This document shows positions 16,538-25,447 of a stretch of 42,664 nt of DNA, one piece after another (the first letter of the stretch is position 1; the number at the start of each line of letters is the position of its first letter). The position numbers and the translations under genes are program-made. The stretch covers positions 527 through 43,190 of the forward strand of contig DESD01000011.1 of the NCBI GenBank assembly GCA_002361935.1, in the 5' to 3' direction. The notes beneath the pieces were generated by a model that did not search any database, was not told the DNA's origin, and worked only from the letters and a program-made list of their open reading frames with translations. The stretch comes from Ruminococcaceae bacterium UBA3323 (lineage in GTDB: Bacteria; Bacillota; Clostridia; Oscillospirales; Acutalibacteraceae).

Positions 16538-17644
16538 TCACTTTACCTCCTTATGCGAATTACGGAAATGAAGCTGATAATTAATAAAGAATTCACTTCC
16601 GATTATAAAGAAAAGAATAATACCCGTTAAGATATCCGAAAAGGACTGATTCAGCCCGAATACCGTTGATATCTCGCTTGCACCCTTTTCAAGAAAAACA
16701 AGCAGAAACGAAGTCAGAATCATATTAATCGGATTAAACTTTGCAAGCCACGATACCATAATGGCAGTAAAGCCGCGGTTATTTGCGATTGTTGTTGAAA
16801 TCGTATGGTTTGTACCGCCGACAAGAAGAAGCCCTGCAATACCACAGATACCACCGGACAAAAGCATAGTACGGATAATAACCTTTTTTACGTTAAGACC
16901 AATATATCTTGCCGTGTTTTCCGATTCGCCCACAACTGAAATTTCATATCCGTGCTTACTGTATTTCAGATAAATAAACATCAAAATCGTAAGCACAAGC
17001 ACAATAAGAATATTCAAAAGATATTCATTGTTTCCGATTGTAGGCAGCCATCCGGCATGGGTAGACTGATTGATGATACCGATTTTGCTTGAGCCCTTCG
17101 GGTTTTCCCAGAGCATAACAAAGTAGGAAACAAGCTGAATTGCAACATAATTCATCATAAGGGTAAACAGCGTTTCATTCGTGCAGAATTTTGCTTTGAA
17201 AAATGCGGGAATAACTGCCCAGATTGCACCGGCAACAATACTTGCGGCAATCATAACAATAATCAGCAGTGCATTCGGCATTTTACCGCCGAAAAGATAC
17301 ATACAGGCAGCCGTTGCCAAACCGCCGATAAGAACCTGTCCTTCCGCACCGATATTCCAGAACCGCATTTTAAATGCAGGCGTAACGGCAAGAGAAACAC
17401 AAAGAAGCATAGCAAGACTCTGAAGAAGATTCCATACTCTTCTTGTTGTTCCGAATGCACCCTTTATCATAGTTGCATAAACACTGATTGGATTCTCGTG
17501 GGTTATAATCATTGTCAGAAGCGCACACACAATAAGTGCAGCAACAATTGCACCGATTCGTATCAGCCATGATTTCTGCCAGGGAAGGCTGTCTCTTTTA
17601 ACAATATGAAAAAGCGGCTCTCTTTTTTTCTGATTGGCTTTCAT
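16538..17644 (-). CDS. Nucleoside ABC transporter permease (first subunit)
   Basis: This 368-aa permease of the NupP type has about nine hydrophobic segments. Family features are FWNIGAEGQVLIGGLATA, FCTNETLFTLMMNYVAIQL and the cytoplasmic coupling stretch GESENTARYIGLNVKKVI. It is separated by 1 nt from the ATPase gene upstream and 1 nt from the second permease downstream. It is an import component of the purine nucleoside system. Confidence 0.92.
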   Translation of the reverse strand: MKANQKKREPLFHIVKRDSLPWQKSWLIRIGAIVAALIVCALLTMIITHENPISVYATMIKGAFGTTRRVWNLLQSLAMLLCVSLAVTPAFKMRFWNIGAEGQVLIGGLATAACMYLFGGKMPNALLIIVMIAASIVAGAIWAVIPAFFKAKFCTNETLFTLMMNYVAIQLVSYFVMLWENPKGSSKIGIINQSTHAGWLPTIGNNEYLLNILIVLVLTILMFIYLKYSKHGYEISVVGESENTARYIGLNVKKVIIRTMLLSGGICGIAGLLLVGGTNHTISTTIANNRGFTAIMVSWLAKFNPINMILTSFLLVFLEKGASEISTVFGLNQSFSDILTGIILFFIIGSEFFINYQLHFRNSHKEVK

Positions 17645-17645
17645 A

Positions 17646-19181
17646 TTACGCCCCCTCCTTTTCCGTACTCTTGGTCATAAGCAAACCGATTTCTTCCTTT
17701 ACGGCTGTTCTGCCGTCCACAATACCTGTTATTTTACCTGAATTGATAACCATAATTCTATCACAAAGCTCAACAAGAACATCCAGGTCCTCACCTACAA
17801 AAATTACGGCTACACCGCTTTCCTTCTGCTTAGTAAGAAGATTGTAGATGGTATAGGAAGAGTTAATATCAAGCCCTCTTACAGGATAAGCTACCATAAG
17901 CACCTTTGGATTGGATGAAATTTCACGGCCTACAAGCACTTTTTGAACATTGCCGCCGGATAAACGGCGAACAGGGGTGGCGGCGCTTGGCGTTACAACG
18001 TCAAGGCTTTCAATAATCTTGTCTGCAAGTGATTTCGGTGTTTTTCTGTCCAGAAATGCCGAAGCGCTTTTTTTATAGCTTCTGAGCATCATATTATCCA
18101 CAATATCCATATTGCCGACAAGTCCCATACCCAATCTGTCTTCAGGAACGAAGGAAAGTGCAATTCCAAGCTTTCTGATATCCTGCGGTGATTTACCGAT
18201 AAGCTCCTTTGGTTCTTCATCCTCGGGCTTATAAAGTATACTTGATTCGGGAGTAGCTTTCTGAAGGCCTGCAATGGCTTCAAGAAGTTCCTTTTGTCCG
18301 CAGCCTGAAATACCGGCAATACCGAATATTTCTCCCGAACGGACAGTAAAATTGACATTATCAAGCACAAGCTTGTTTTCGGCACCTTTAACAGAAAGAT
18401 TTTTTACAATTAATCTTTCCTGTGGGTTAATCGGATCGGTTCTCTTGATATTGAGGCTTACCTTTTCGCCGACCATCATTTCTGTTAAGGATTGCTCTGT
18501 TGCTTCGCTTGTAAGAACTGTGCCGATATATTCACCCTTTCGCAGAGTGGTAACCCGATCGGAAATATCAAGCACCTCGTGAAGCTTATGCGTTATAATG
18601 ATAATGGATTTTCCGTCTCTTTTCATTCGGCGAAGTATATTGAAAAGCTTTTTTGTTTCCTGTGGTGTTAAAACAGCGGTGGGCTCATCCAGAATAAGGA
18701 TATCCGCGCCTCTGTAAAGCACCTTTATAATCTCAACCGTCTGCTTTTCGGAAACGGACATTTCGTATATCTTTTTATCAAGGTCAATTACAAAGCCGTA
18801 TTTATCCGTAATTTCCTTAACCCGTTTTTTTGCTTCTTTAATATTAAATTTCTTATCGTCCTTAATGCCAAGCACGATATTTTCAGTTGCAGTAAAAACA
18901 TCAACAAGCTTGAAATGCTGATGTATCATTCCGATTCTGTATTTGAATGCATCCTTGGGCGAGCGGATAACAACCTCTTCCCCATTCACAAAAATGCTGC
19001 CCTCATCGGGATAATAAATTCCTGAAACCATATTCATCAATGTTGTTTTGCCGCTTCCGTTTTCGCCGAGAACGGCAAGAATTTCACCTCTGTTAACCTG
19101 AAGGCTTACATCCTTATTCGCAACAACACTGCCGAAGGTTTTTGTTATGCCTTTTAATTCTAATGCAAGCTCCTGTTTCAT
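17646..19181 (-). CDS. Nucleoside ABC transporter ATP-binding protein (two nucleotide-binding domains)
   Basis: This 511-aa protein has two fused ATPase domains, as in the NupO/RbsA/MglA group. The first has an intact Walker A (GENGSGKTT, about residues 38-46) and Walker B (DILILDEPTAVLT). The second, from about residue 255, has the degenerate GISGCGQKELLEA in place of Walker A, which is normal for this family, plus the signature LSGGNVQKVLVGRE. It powers the two permeases encoded downstream. The hairpin at 19214-19239 lies between it and the binding-protein gene. Confidence 0.94.
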   Translation of the reverse strand: MKQELALELKGITKTFGSVVANKDVSLQVNRGEILAVLGENGSGKTTLMNMVSGIYYPDEGSIFVNGEEVVIRSPKDAFKYRIGMIHQHFKLVDVFTATENIVLGIKDDKKFNIKEAKKRVKEITDKYGFVIDLDKKIYEMSVSEKQTVEIIKVLYRGADILILDEPTAVLTPQETKKLFNILRRMKRDGKSIIIITHKLHEVLDISDRVTTLRKGEYIGTVLTSEATEQSLTEMMVGEKVSLNIKRTDPINPQERLIVKNLSVKGAENKLVLDNVNFTVRSGEIFGIAGISGCGQKELLEAIAGLQKATPESSILYKPEDEEPKELIGKSPQDIRKLGIALSFVPEDRLGMGLVGNMDIVDNMMLRSYKKSASAFLDRKTPKSLADKIIESLDVVTPSAATPVRRLSGGNVQKVLVGREISSNPKVLMVAYPVRGLDINSSYTIYNLLTKQKESGVAVIFVGEDLDVLVELCDRIMVINSGKITGIVDGRTAVKEEIGLLMTKSTEKEGA

Positions 19182-19213
19182 CGCTTACCTCCGCAAAAGT
19201 TAATTAAAAAATC

Positions 19214-19239
19214 TGTGACCGTGTATATGCACGGTCACA
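19214..19239 (-). terminator. Hairpin between binding protein and ATPase genes (partial terminator or stabiliser)
   Basis: A perfect 10-bp stem (TGTGACCGTG and complement) with a 6-nt loop is followed on the minus strand by GATTTTTTAATT. Placed after the binding-protein gene and before the ATPase, it probably allows only partial read-through or protects the upstream transcript, giving more binding protein than membrane components. That pattern is common in binding-protein ABC operons. Confidence 0.75.
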
Positions 19240-19262
19240 AACATTGCGAGATTTATTCTCAA

Positions 19263-20501
19263 TTACTGATCAATATTGGTAATACCATCAATATCAATAT
19301 CGAAATATGGAGCAGAACGCTTTGCTGATTCATCAAAATAACCATCTGCGATTGCTTCTGTATCAGGAGTAAATTTATCATCCGTATCAACATCAGCCAT
19401 GTAGGAGGTTAATTTTTCACCCTTTACAGTAAAGGTGGATGTATCAAATACATGAAGCGTACCGGCTTCAAGCTGAGCCTTAACCTCTGCAACCTTTTCC
19501 TTTGTGCCGGGAGCTGCAGCCTTTTCGTTGATGTCGCTGAGAACAACTGAATTGGTTTTAAGAGTGCCTGTCCAGTCTTTATCAATAGCCTCACCCTTGC
19601 TTGTCTGCGTGATGATATATTCAAAGTAAGGAGCCCAGTTGATAGCTGATGAAACAATAAATGTATTCGGGCAGGCATCTACAGTGCTTCCGTTGTAGGA
19701 AACGTTAGGAACGCCCTTTTCTTCACAGGCAGTAGGAGCACCCATAGAGTCAGCATGCTGGCTGATAAGTATGCAGCCGTCGTTGATAAGCTTGTTTGCA
19801 GCTTCCTTTTCCTTAACCTCTGAATACCATTCACCTGTAAATGTAACCTCCATGGTTACGGTTGGGCAAACACTTTTAGCACCAAGGTAGAAAGATGTGT
19901 AGCCTGATTTAACCTCTGCATAAGGATGAGCACCTACATAACCCATTTTAGCATTATCGGCTGTAACGGTAACATTGCCGATTTTTGTGCCGTCTTCAAT
20001 CATCTGATTGATTTTCATGCCTGCAGCAACACCTGCAAGATAACGGCCTTCATAGATGGAAGCAAATGCATTATGGTAGTTATCAAGACCTTCTGTATGT
20101 GCTCTTGTACCTGTTGCATGACAGAACTGAACATTTGGATATTCCTTGGCTACATCAACCATATAGGATTCATGGCCGAAGCTGTCTGCAAAGATAAGAT
20201 TACAGCCTGCATCAATAAGCTCCTTAGCTGTATCTGCACACTGCTGATCCTCAGGAATGTTCGTTCTGATGATGTACTGATCCTCTGTAAGACCTAAGGT
20301 TTTAACTGCCTCTTTTGCTGCGTTGATGAAATTAAGATCATAGGTTGAATTTTCATCATGTAAGCAAATAAAGCCGATTTTCACCTTGCCTGCATCGCCG
20401 CCGTCTTCCGGCTTATCTGAGCTGCCTGAGCAAGCTGCAAACACGCCTGCAACAAAGAGAACGCTGAGAAGAACAGCAATGATTTTCTTTGACATTTTCA
20501 T
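19263..20501 (-). CDS. BMP-family nucleoside-binding lipoprotein
   Basis: This 412-aa substrate-binding lipoprotein has a signal peptide ending at VFAAC (C24) and a serine/aspartate/glycine-rich linker. Its mature domain opens with KVKIGFICLHDENSTYDLNFINAA and carries the BMP/Med features FADSFGHESYMVDVAKEYPNVQFCH and SIYEGRYLAGVAAGMKI. It delivers purine nucleosides to the permeases. Strong AGGAGG-type sites lie upstream (CGGAGG). It follows xpt by 65 nt with no strong terminator seen, so co-transcription is likely. Confidence 0.93.
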   Translation of the reverse strand: MKMSKKIIAVLLSVLFVAGVFAACSGSSDKPEDGGDAGKVKIGFICLHDENSTYDLNFINAAKEAVKTLGLTEDQYIIRTNIPEDQQCADTAKELIDAGCNLIFADSFGHESYMVDVAKEYPNVQFCHATGTRAHTEGLDNYHNAFASIYEGRYLAGVAAGMKINQMIEDGTKIGNVTVTADNAKMGYVGAHPYAEVKSGYTSFYLGAKSVCPTVTMEVTFTGEWYSEVKEKEAANKLINDGCILISQHADSMGAPTACEEKGVPNVSYNGSTVDACPNTFIVSSAINWAPYFEYIITQTSKGEAIDKDWTGTLKTNSVVLSDINEKAAAPGTKEKVAEVKAQLEAGTLHVFDTSTFTVKGEKLTSYMADVDTDDKFTPDTEAIADGYFDESAKRSAPYFDIDIDGITNIDQ

Positions 20502-20566
20502 TTTTCTACCTCCGTAAAATAGAAATTTAATGTTTTATTATAAGGCTGAATTGCCGAATAATCCTT

Positions 20567-21145
20567 TTAATCCCTGAACTCAATCGTTCCTGTTTTATGA
20601 TCCATGCTTTCAATAACAGCAAGGCTTTCAACGTGCAGACCCTTTTTACGAAGCTTATCTCCGCCGCCCTGATAGGCTTTTTCTATAACTGCACCGCAGC
20701 CAACAAGCTCTGCGCCGCTTTCCTTAACGATTTCAATAAGACCATTGAGTGCATTTCCCATTGCAAGAAAATCATCAATAATAAGCACTCTGTCGCCCTT
20801 GCCGAGGAATTCTTTTGACACGATAACGCCGTAGGTTGTACCATGTGTAAAGGATTCAACAGGTGTTAAATAAATATCGCCTGCGATATTTTTGGTTATA
20901 CTCTTTTTTGCAAACACAAGCGGACATCCGAATTCCTGCGCTGCCATGGCGGCAATCGCTATACCAGAAGATTCAATTGTAAGGATTTTATTAACGTTTT
21001 CGTCTTTGAAGCAGTTATAAAATTCTTTACCGATTTCTTTTAAGAAAGGAATATCAATCTGATGATTCAAAAAGCTGTCAACCTTAAGAATATTCCCCTC
21101 ATGAATTTCGCCCTCTTCTAAAATTTTCTTTTTGAGAATTTCCAT
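20567..21145 (-). CDS. xpt: Xanthine phosphoribosyltransferase
   Basis: This 192-aa enzyme converts xanthine plus PRPP to XMP. The start MEILKKKILEEGEIHEGNIL and LKVDSFLNHQIDIPFL match Bacillus Xpt closely, as does the PRPP motif VLIIDDFLAMGNALNGLIEI. I choose the ATG at 21145; a longer frame runs to 21271 but does not match the family. In Bacillus xpt is controlled by a guanine riboswitch; none is recognisable here. Instead a simple promoter lies just upstream. It is probably the first gene of the xpt-transporter-hpt operon. Confidence 0.94.
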   Translation of the reverse strand: MEILKKKILEEGEIHEGNILKVDSFLNHQIDIPFLKEIGKEFYNCFKDENVNKILTIESSGIAIAAMAAQEFGCPLVFAKKSITKNIAGDIYLTPVESFTHGTTYGVIVSKEFLGKGDRVLIIDDFLAMGNALNGLIEIVKESGAELVGCGAVIEKAYQGGGDKLRKKGLHVESLAVIESMDHKTGTIEFRD

Positions 21146-21175
21146 AATAACACAACCTATAACATAATATTTACG

Positions 21176-21204
21176 ATTACATAATATACTAAAGGATAGG
21201 TCAA
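21176..21204 (-). promoter_or_regulatory. Sigma-A-type promoter for xpt
   Basis: On the minus strand TTGACC and TGTAAT are separated by exactly 17 bp, ending about 30 bp before the xpt start codon. The short leader leaves no room for a purine riboswitch. Confidence 0.6.
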
Positions 21205-21280
21205 TGCAATAATACTGCAACTTTTGACACCAAATTTTAACCTTTTTCAACAAACAATCAGGGTATGACAAAACCGCATA

Positions 21281-21309
21281 TTGATTTGTTTATAAGTATG
21301 GCATATAAT
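21281..21309 (+). promoter_or_regulatory. Sigma-A-type promoter for the DUF2974 gene
   Basis: TTGATT and a perfect TATAAT are separated by 17 bp, about 20 bp before the start codon of the plus-strand gene. It is divergent from the xpt promoter, with about 75 bp between them. Confidence 0.75.
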
Positions 21310-21329
21310 AACTCTGCAGGTGATGAAAA

Positions 21330-22487
21330 TTGAGAACCATGTTTGATTACATAGAAGAATTTGCGAACGCTTCATTTAAAACTTTTGAATTAACCGAAAT
21401 AGACAATGCCATATTCTGCAGGCTTTCTTATCTGAACTTTGAGGGATTCGAGGGAAAATCACTTAAATATGCAGCACAAAACTTTAATTATACCAACGAA
21501 GAAAGCTTAACAAAAGCCAACAAAAATATTATTAAAACGGAAGATTTGTTAAAGCTTCTGGGAGCAACAAAGCGATACGGAAATATTGTGATAAGCAGCT
21601 TCAGGGAATGTGCAGACAAAAACAGCCCTACAGCCTTTTCGGCAACGGCATTCCGAATTCACGATAAGCTTCACTATATAGCATACAGAGGAACGGACGA
21701 AACGCTTTTAAGCTTCTATGAAGATGCGGAGCTTGCCTATGATTTTCCTATTGAGGTTCAGCTTGCGGCATTGAAATACACAAAGGAGCTTATGAAACAG
21801 CACAGAGGCAGATTTGTTCTCGGCGGACATTCCAAAGGCGGAAATCTTGCGATGTTCAGCTTTATGTTTTTAGATAAAAAGCTGAAAAAAAAGGTTGATG
21901 CTGTTTACAACAACGACGGCCCCGGGTTTCCAAAAGACCTTGCTCCTGTTTTATTCACAAAAGAAAACTGCGAAAAAATTATAAACATATCCCCCGAGGA
22001 TTCAATCGTTGGCAGAATGCTTGAAACCTGCGGCAGAAGCATAATTATAAAAAGCAGCGCAGTTGCTGTTGCCCAGCACAATTTATTTACTTGGATAACA
22101 AACGGATATGAATTTGAAAGAGCAGATAATTTCAGTATGCTTTCAAATTACGTTGAGGACAGCCTGACATCAAGCCTTGACACACTTTCACCTGAAGATT
22201 TAAAGAAAACCGTTAATGCCATTTACTCCATAGCAAAAAACAGCGGACTTACCACTTTAGAGGATATAAATAAGAGCAATTACGGCAATATTCTTTTATC
22301 AGTTCTTCAGGCTGTAAAATCAGACGGCAATGCAAATAACGAGGCCGGCGAAATCATTAAAACACTATCCAAAAGCCTGGTCAATTCCGTTGATATTGAA
22401 AAAAGACTTCCCAATATAGATATCGGAAGAATTAAAGAATTAATAGACAGCAGGAAGCCCGAGAGCAGAAAAAAAGATGACAATTAA
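21330..22487 (+). CDS. DUF2974 (Mbeg1-like) alpha/beta-hydrolase
   Basis: This 385-aa protein has the lipase-like nucleophile elbow GGHSKGGN (S168) and an upstream YRGTDETLLSFYEDAELAY segment, the standard features of DUF2974. No signal peptide or transmembrane segment is visible, so it is probably cytosolic. The true substrate is unknown; the fold suggests a lipase or esterase. AGGTGAT ideally spaced before TTG at 21330 supports that start (ATG at 21339 is the alternative). It is the only plus-strand gene in the first 30 kb and stands alone between its own promoter and a bidirectional terminator. Confidence 0.88.
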   Translation: MRTMFDYIEEFANASFKTFELTEIDNAIFCRLSYLNFEGFEGKSLKYAAQNFNYTNEESLTKANKNIIKTEDLLKLLGATKRYGNIVISSFRECADKNSPTAFSATAFRIHDKLHYIAYRGTDETLLSFYEDAELAYDFPIEVQLAALKYTKELMKQHRGRFVLGGHSKGGNLAMFSFMFLDKKLKKKVDAVYNNDGPGFPKDLAPVLFTKENCEKIINISPEDSIVGRMLETCGRSIIIKSSAVAVAQHNLFTWITNGYEFERADNFSMLSNYVEDSLTSSLDTLSPEDLKKTVNAIYSIAKNSGLTTLEDINKSNYGNILLSVLQAVKSDGNANNEAGEIIKTLSKSLVNSVDIEKRLPNIDIGRIKELIDSRKPESRKKDDN

Positions 22488-22529
22488 GAAATCACTTTTA
22501 AAACATAAATACAGATAATATAAAATTTA

Positions 22530-22559
22530 AAGATACACGAACTGATATTCGTGTATCTT
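22530..22559. terminator. Bidirectional terminator between convergent genes
   Basis: A 12-bp stem (AAGATACACGAA and complement) with a CTGATA loop has A-rich and T-rich flanks on both sides. It lies between the stops of the plus-strand hydrolase gene and the minus-strand XRE gene and can serve both. Confidence 0.88.
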
Positions 22560-22564
22560 TTCTT

Positions 22565-23647
22565 TCAGCTTTCAAGCATTTTTATAATGTCTTTAAATTC
22601 CTCACACTGTTTGATTGCGTCACTCAACGGATACTTTTCCGTCATCAGATATTTCATTCTGAAGCCTGCAACATAGGCGCTTCCCAATTTATGCTTATCA
22701 AATTCTCTGCCCTCAAACAGTTTTGAATGCATAATTGTAATTCTAGCCAAGCCATCAAATTTCTTTGCAAGTACCGCACTCATCCGAAAATTCTGCAACG
22801 CCTTTTCGTGATTTCCTTTTTCAAAATAAAAACAGCCTAAGTATCCATAAGCATAAATCATGGATTGCCATTGCTCGCCATAGTTACCATCATCATAAAC
22901 CATATCTCTTATTTGAATAGTTTTTTCCAGCATTTCTATCTTATAATCAAGAGAAAATTTATCGTCATGCAAATAATAGTGGCTCATGCTTGTATCCAAC
23001 AAACCAATGCATTCTTCCATGGCTTCCTGAATTTTAGAATAATAAGCAGGATGCTCTGCAGGGTAAATATAACAGGATATGAAGTCCTGCCCATCTCTCA
23101 TATACGGCATGTTTTCAAGTATGCCTTCAACCGTTTCAAAAGAAACCGAACCATCATTGTTTTTAGCCAATTTGTAATACAGATAGATGATATGTCTTGT
23201 TGCACAAATACGGATTCTGTCTATATTACAGTTCTGCTGAATATTATCATAAATTGCATTGATTCTTGCCAGATTTTCCTGCAAATCACAAAAATGAATT
23301 AAGTAGCTAAGTTCTCTCAACAGCACTCTGAAATCATTTGGTGCTTTTTTTATTAATTGATCTAACAATTGTTTTTTGAATTTGTTATCATCAAGATTAT
23401 CATATTCCTCGATAATTGAAACTATTTCCTTTTCCGTCTCTGCACGATTAACACCAAGCAAATCATCTATCGTTACACCGAAGAAGGTTGAAATTACAGG
23501 TAATGTAGTAATATCAGGGTAGCCTTCTCCTCTTTCCCATTTACTAATTGCCTGAAATGACACGCCAATAGCATCTGCTAATTTTTCCTGCGTCATATCC
23601 TTACTTAATCGCAGTTTCTTTAAATTTTCTCCGAAATAAACCTTCAT
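22565..23647 (-). CDS. XRE-family regulator with a TPR-like C-terminal region
   Basis: This 360-aa protein has an N-terminal HTH domain (about 6-62: MTQEKLADAIGVSFQAISKWE). A long helical region follows, with repeat-like segments such as YGYLGCFYFEKGNHEKALQNF that resemble tetratricopeptide repeats. This is the layout of peptide- or stress-responsive cytosolic regulators. A promoter and a perfect palindrome lie just upstream, suggesting autoregulation. Other targets are unknown. Confidence 0.85.
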   Translation of the reverse strand: MKVYFGENLKKLRLSKDMTQEKLADAIGVSFQAISKWERGEGYPDITTLPVISTFFGVTIDDLLGVNRAETEKEIVSIIEEYDNLDDNKFKKQLLDQLIKKAPNDFRVLLRELSYLIHFCDLQENLARINAIYDNIQQNCNIDRIRICATRHIIYLYYKLAKNNDGSVSFETVEGILENMPYMRDGQDFISCYIYPAEHPAYYSKIQEAMEECIGLLDTSMSHYYLHDDKFSLDYKIEMLEKTIQIRDMVYDDGNYGEQWQSMIYAYGYLGCFYFEKGNHEKALQNFRMSAVLAKKFDGLARITIMHSKLFEGREFDKHKLGSAYVAGFRMKYLMTEKYPLSDAIKQCEEFKDIIKMLES

Positions 23648-23669
23648 TGAATCACCTCAAAAAAATATT

Positions 23670-23717
23670 CAATAGCTATTGTAACTACATCATATCATTT
23701 ATATATTGTTAAAACAA
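23670..23717 (-). promoter_or_regulatory. Promoter plus palindromic operator of the XRE/TPR gene
   Basis: On the minus strand TTGTTT and TATGAT are 17 bp apart, with a TG extended -10. A perfect 12-bp palindrome CAATAGCTATTG (23670-23681) lies just downstream, near the expected transcription start, and a 7-bp inverted repeat (TATTGTT/AACAATA) overlaps the -35. The palindrome is 22 bp from the start codon and is a good candidate binding site for the encoded HTH protein. Confidence 0.6.
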
Positions 23718-23760
23718 TAACCGATATGTTGAATAGAATTCAAGGATTCGTAGAAAAATT

Positions 23761-23803
23761 CAAAAATGCCGTAACAATGTTCTGCATTGTTACGGCATTT
23801 TTG
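23761..23803 (-). terminator. Terminator after putP
   Basis: A perfect 19-bp stem with a 5-nt TTCTG loop lies 24 nt past the putP stop codon and ends in T/A runs on both sides, so it may work in both directions. Confidence 0.9.
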
Positions 23804-23826
23804 ATTTATAAATATTCTTTTAATTA

Positions 23827-25338
23827 TTACATAGATTTAACTTCTTCAAATTCATCGGTAATTTCCTTTTCGGGAGCCTTTGTTAAAAGAGAAACAACAA
23901 CGATAAATACAGAAGATACTATAAATGCAGGAAGCAGCTCATAAAGGCTGAACAATCCGCCCTGAGCATAATGCCATGCAATAACAGTGATACCGCCTGT
24001 AATCATACCTGCCATTGCACCCCACTTATTTGTTCTCTTCCAGAACAAGGAGAAGAGCATAACAGGACCGAACGATGCACCAAAGCCTGCCCATGCAAAG
24101 CTTACAATGCCGAATACAGATGAATTCGGATTCCATGCAAATATAACACCGAGAACGGCAATGGCGATAACAGTTGCTCTTGCGGCAATAATTTTTGCCT
24201 TAGAGCTGATATTAAACTTAAATGTGCCCACCATAATATCCTGGCTGATAGCCGATGCTGCTGCGAGAAGCTGGCTGTCTGCCGTAGACATGGTTGAAGC
24301 AAGAATACCGGCAAGAATAATACCTGCAAGCAGAGCAAATACAACACCGTATTTTGAAAGAAGGCTTGAAATTGCAACAATAACCGTTTCGCTGTCTTTA
24401 AGAACCATAGACGGCTCAACCTTACTCATAGCAAGACCAACCATACCGATAACAACTGCCACACCCATTGCAATAAATACCCAAATGCTTGCAACTCTTC
24501 TGGAAAGTTTAATCTTTTTCGGATCTTCAATTGCCATAAAGCGAAGAAGAATATGCGGCATACCGAAGTAGCCAAGACCCCACGCAAGGGTTGAAACGAT
24601 TTTCATGGAACCGAAAGATACCACATTGCCTGCGCCGTCTGTAGTTTCAACCATAGAAAGATAACCTGTAATGGACCGGGCGTTTTCCGTTACTGCACTC
24701 CAGCCGCCGGCAACACTGATGCCGAATACAAGAACAACGATAAGTGCAATGGTCATAATAATAGACTGAATAAAGTCTGTTGTTGAAGCAGCAAGGAAGC
24801 CGCCGAGCGATGTATAAGCAACGATTACAATTGCAGAAATAATCATTGCAAGATGATAATCTATGCCAAACAGCGAACTGAAAAGCTTACCGCAGGTTGA
24901 AAATCCCGATGCAGTATAAGGAATGAAGAATATAATAATCAATACAGCCGCCGCAATAATCAAAACATTGGTTTTATCTCTGAATCGCTTTTTAAAGAAA
25001 TCCGGTACGGTAATCGCATCAATTCTGCTTGAATAATTGCGCAGCCGCTTCGCTAAAACAAGCCAGTTCACATATGTACCCAAAGCAAGACCTATCGCAG
25101 TCCATGAAGCTTCGGCAATACCGCAAAGATAAACAAGACCCGGCAGACCCATAAGAAGCCAGCCGCTCATATCCGAGGCCTCCGCACTCATAGCCGTAAC
25201 GAACGGTCCTAATTTTCTGCCGCCAAGATAGAAATCATCAACATTTTTGTTTTTTCTTGAGCATATAACACCAACTGCAACCACAACTGCAAGATAAACA
25301 ACAATGGCAATAAGAATACAAATTTCTGCAGAAGACAT
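23827..25338 (-). CDS. putP: Sodium/proline symporter
   Basis: This 503-aa member of the sodium:solute symporter family imports proline with sodium. About 12-13 hydrophobic helices are visible. Family features are FYLGGRKLGPFVTAMSAEASDMSGWLLMGLPG near the N-terminus, TVPDFFKKRFRD, and YTSLGGFLAASTTDFIQ, all typical of PutP. The ATG at 25338 has AGGAGG upstream. It is a single-gene unit with a consensus promoter and its own terminator. Confidence 0.94.
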   Translation of the reverse strand: MSSAEICILIAIVVYLAVVVAVGVICSRKNKNVDDFYLGGRKLGPFVTAMSAEASDMSGWLLMGLPGLVYLCGIAEASWTAIGLALGTYVNWLVLAKRLRNYSSRIDAITVPDFFKKRFRDKTNVLIIAAAVLIIIFFIPYTASGFSTCGKLFSSLFGIDYHLAMIISAIVIVAYTSLGGFLAASTTDFIQSIIMTIALIVVLVFGISVAGGWSAVTENARSITGYLSMVETTDGAGNVVSFGSMKIVSTLAWGLGYFGMPHILLRFMAIEDPKKIKLSRRVASIWVFIAMGVAVVIGMVGLAMSKVEPSMVLKDSETVIVAISSLLSKYGVVFALLAGIILAGILASTMSTADSQLLAAASAISQDIMVGTFKFNISSKAKIIAARATVIAIAVLGVIFAWNPNSSVFGIVSFAWAGFGASFGPVMLFSLFWKRTNKWGAMAGMITGGITVIAWHYAQGGLFSLYELLPAFIVSSVFIVVVSLLTKAPEKEITDEFEEVKSM

Positions 25339-25372
25339 AATATTCCTCCTTTTGTCGGTTAAATAATGTTTA

Positions 25373-25401
25373 ATTTTAACATACTATTCATAAAATGTCA
25401 A
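25373..25401 (-). promoter_or_regulatory. Strong sigma-A promoter for putP
   Basis: On the minus strand a perfect TTGACA is followed after 17 bp by TAAAAT with an upstream TG (extended -10), about 35 bp before the putP start codon. Confidence 0.82.
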
Positions 25402-25411
25402 AAGAAAGATA

Positions 25412-25436
25412 AAAGACCTGAAAAAACCAGGTCTTT
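25412..25436 (-). terminator. Terminator after uraA
   Basis: A 9-bp stem (AAAGACCTG and CAGGTCTTT) with a 7-nt A-rich loop is followed on the minus strand by T-rich sequence. It lies 11 nt past the uraA stop and just upstream of the putP promoter. Confidence 0.82.
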
Positions 25437-25447
25437 AAATTCTGTAT

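Noticed and set aside
21146..21330. Guanine/purine riboswitch upstream of xpt
   Set aside because: Looked for the aptamer's conserved junction and loops on the minus strand; none found, and a plausible promoter lies too close to the start codon.
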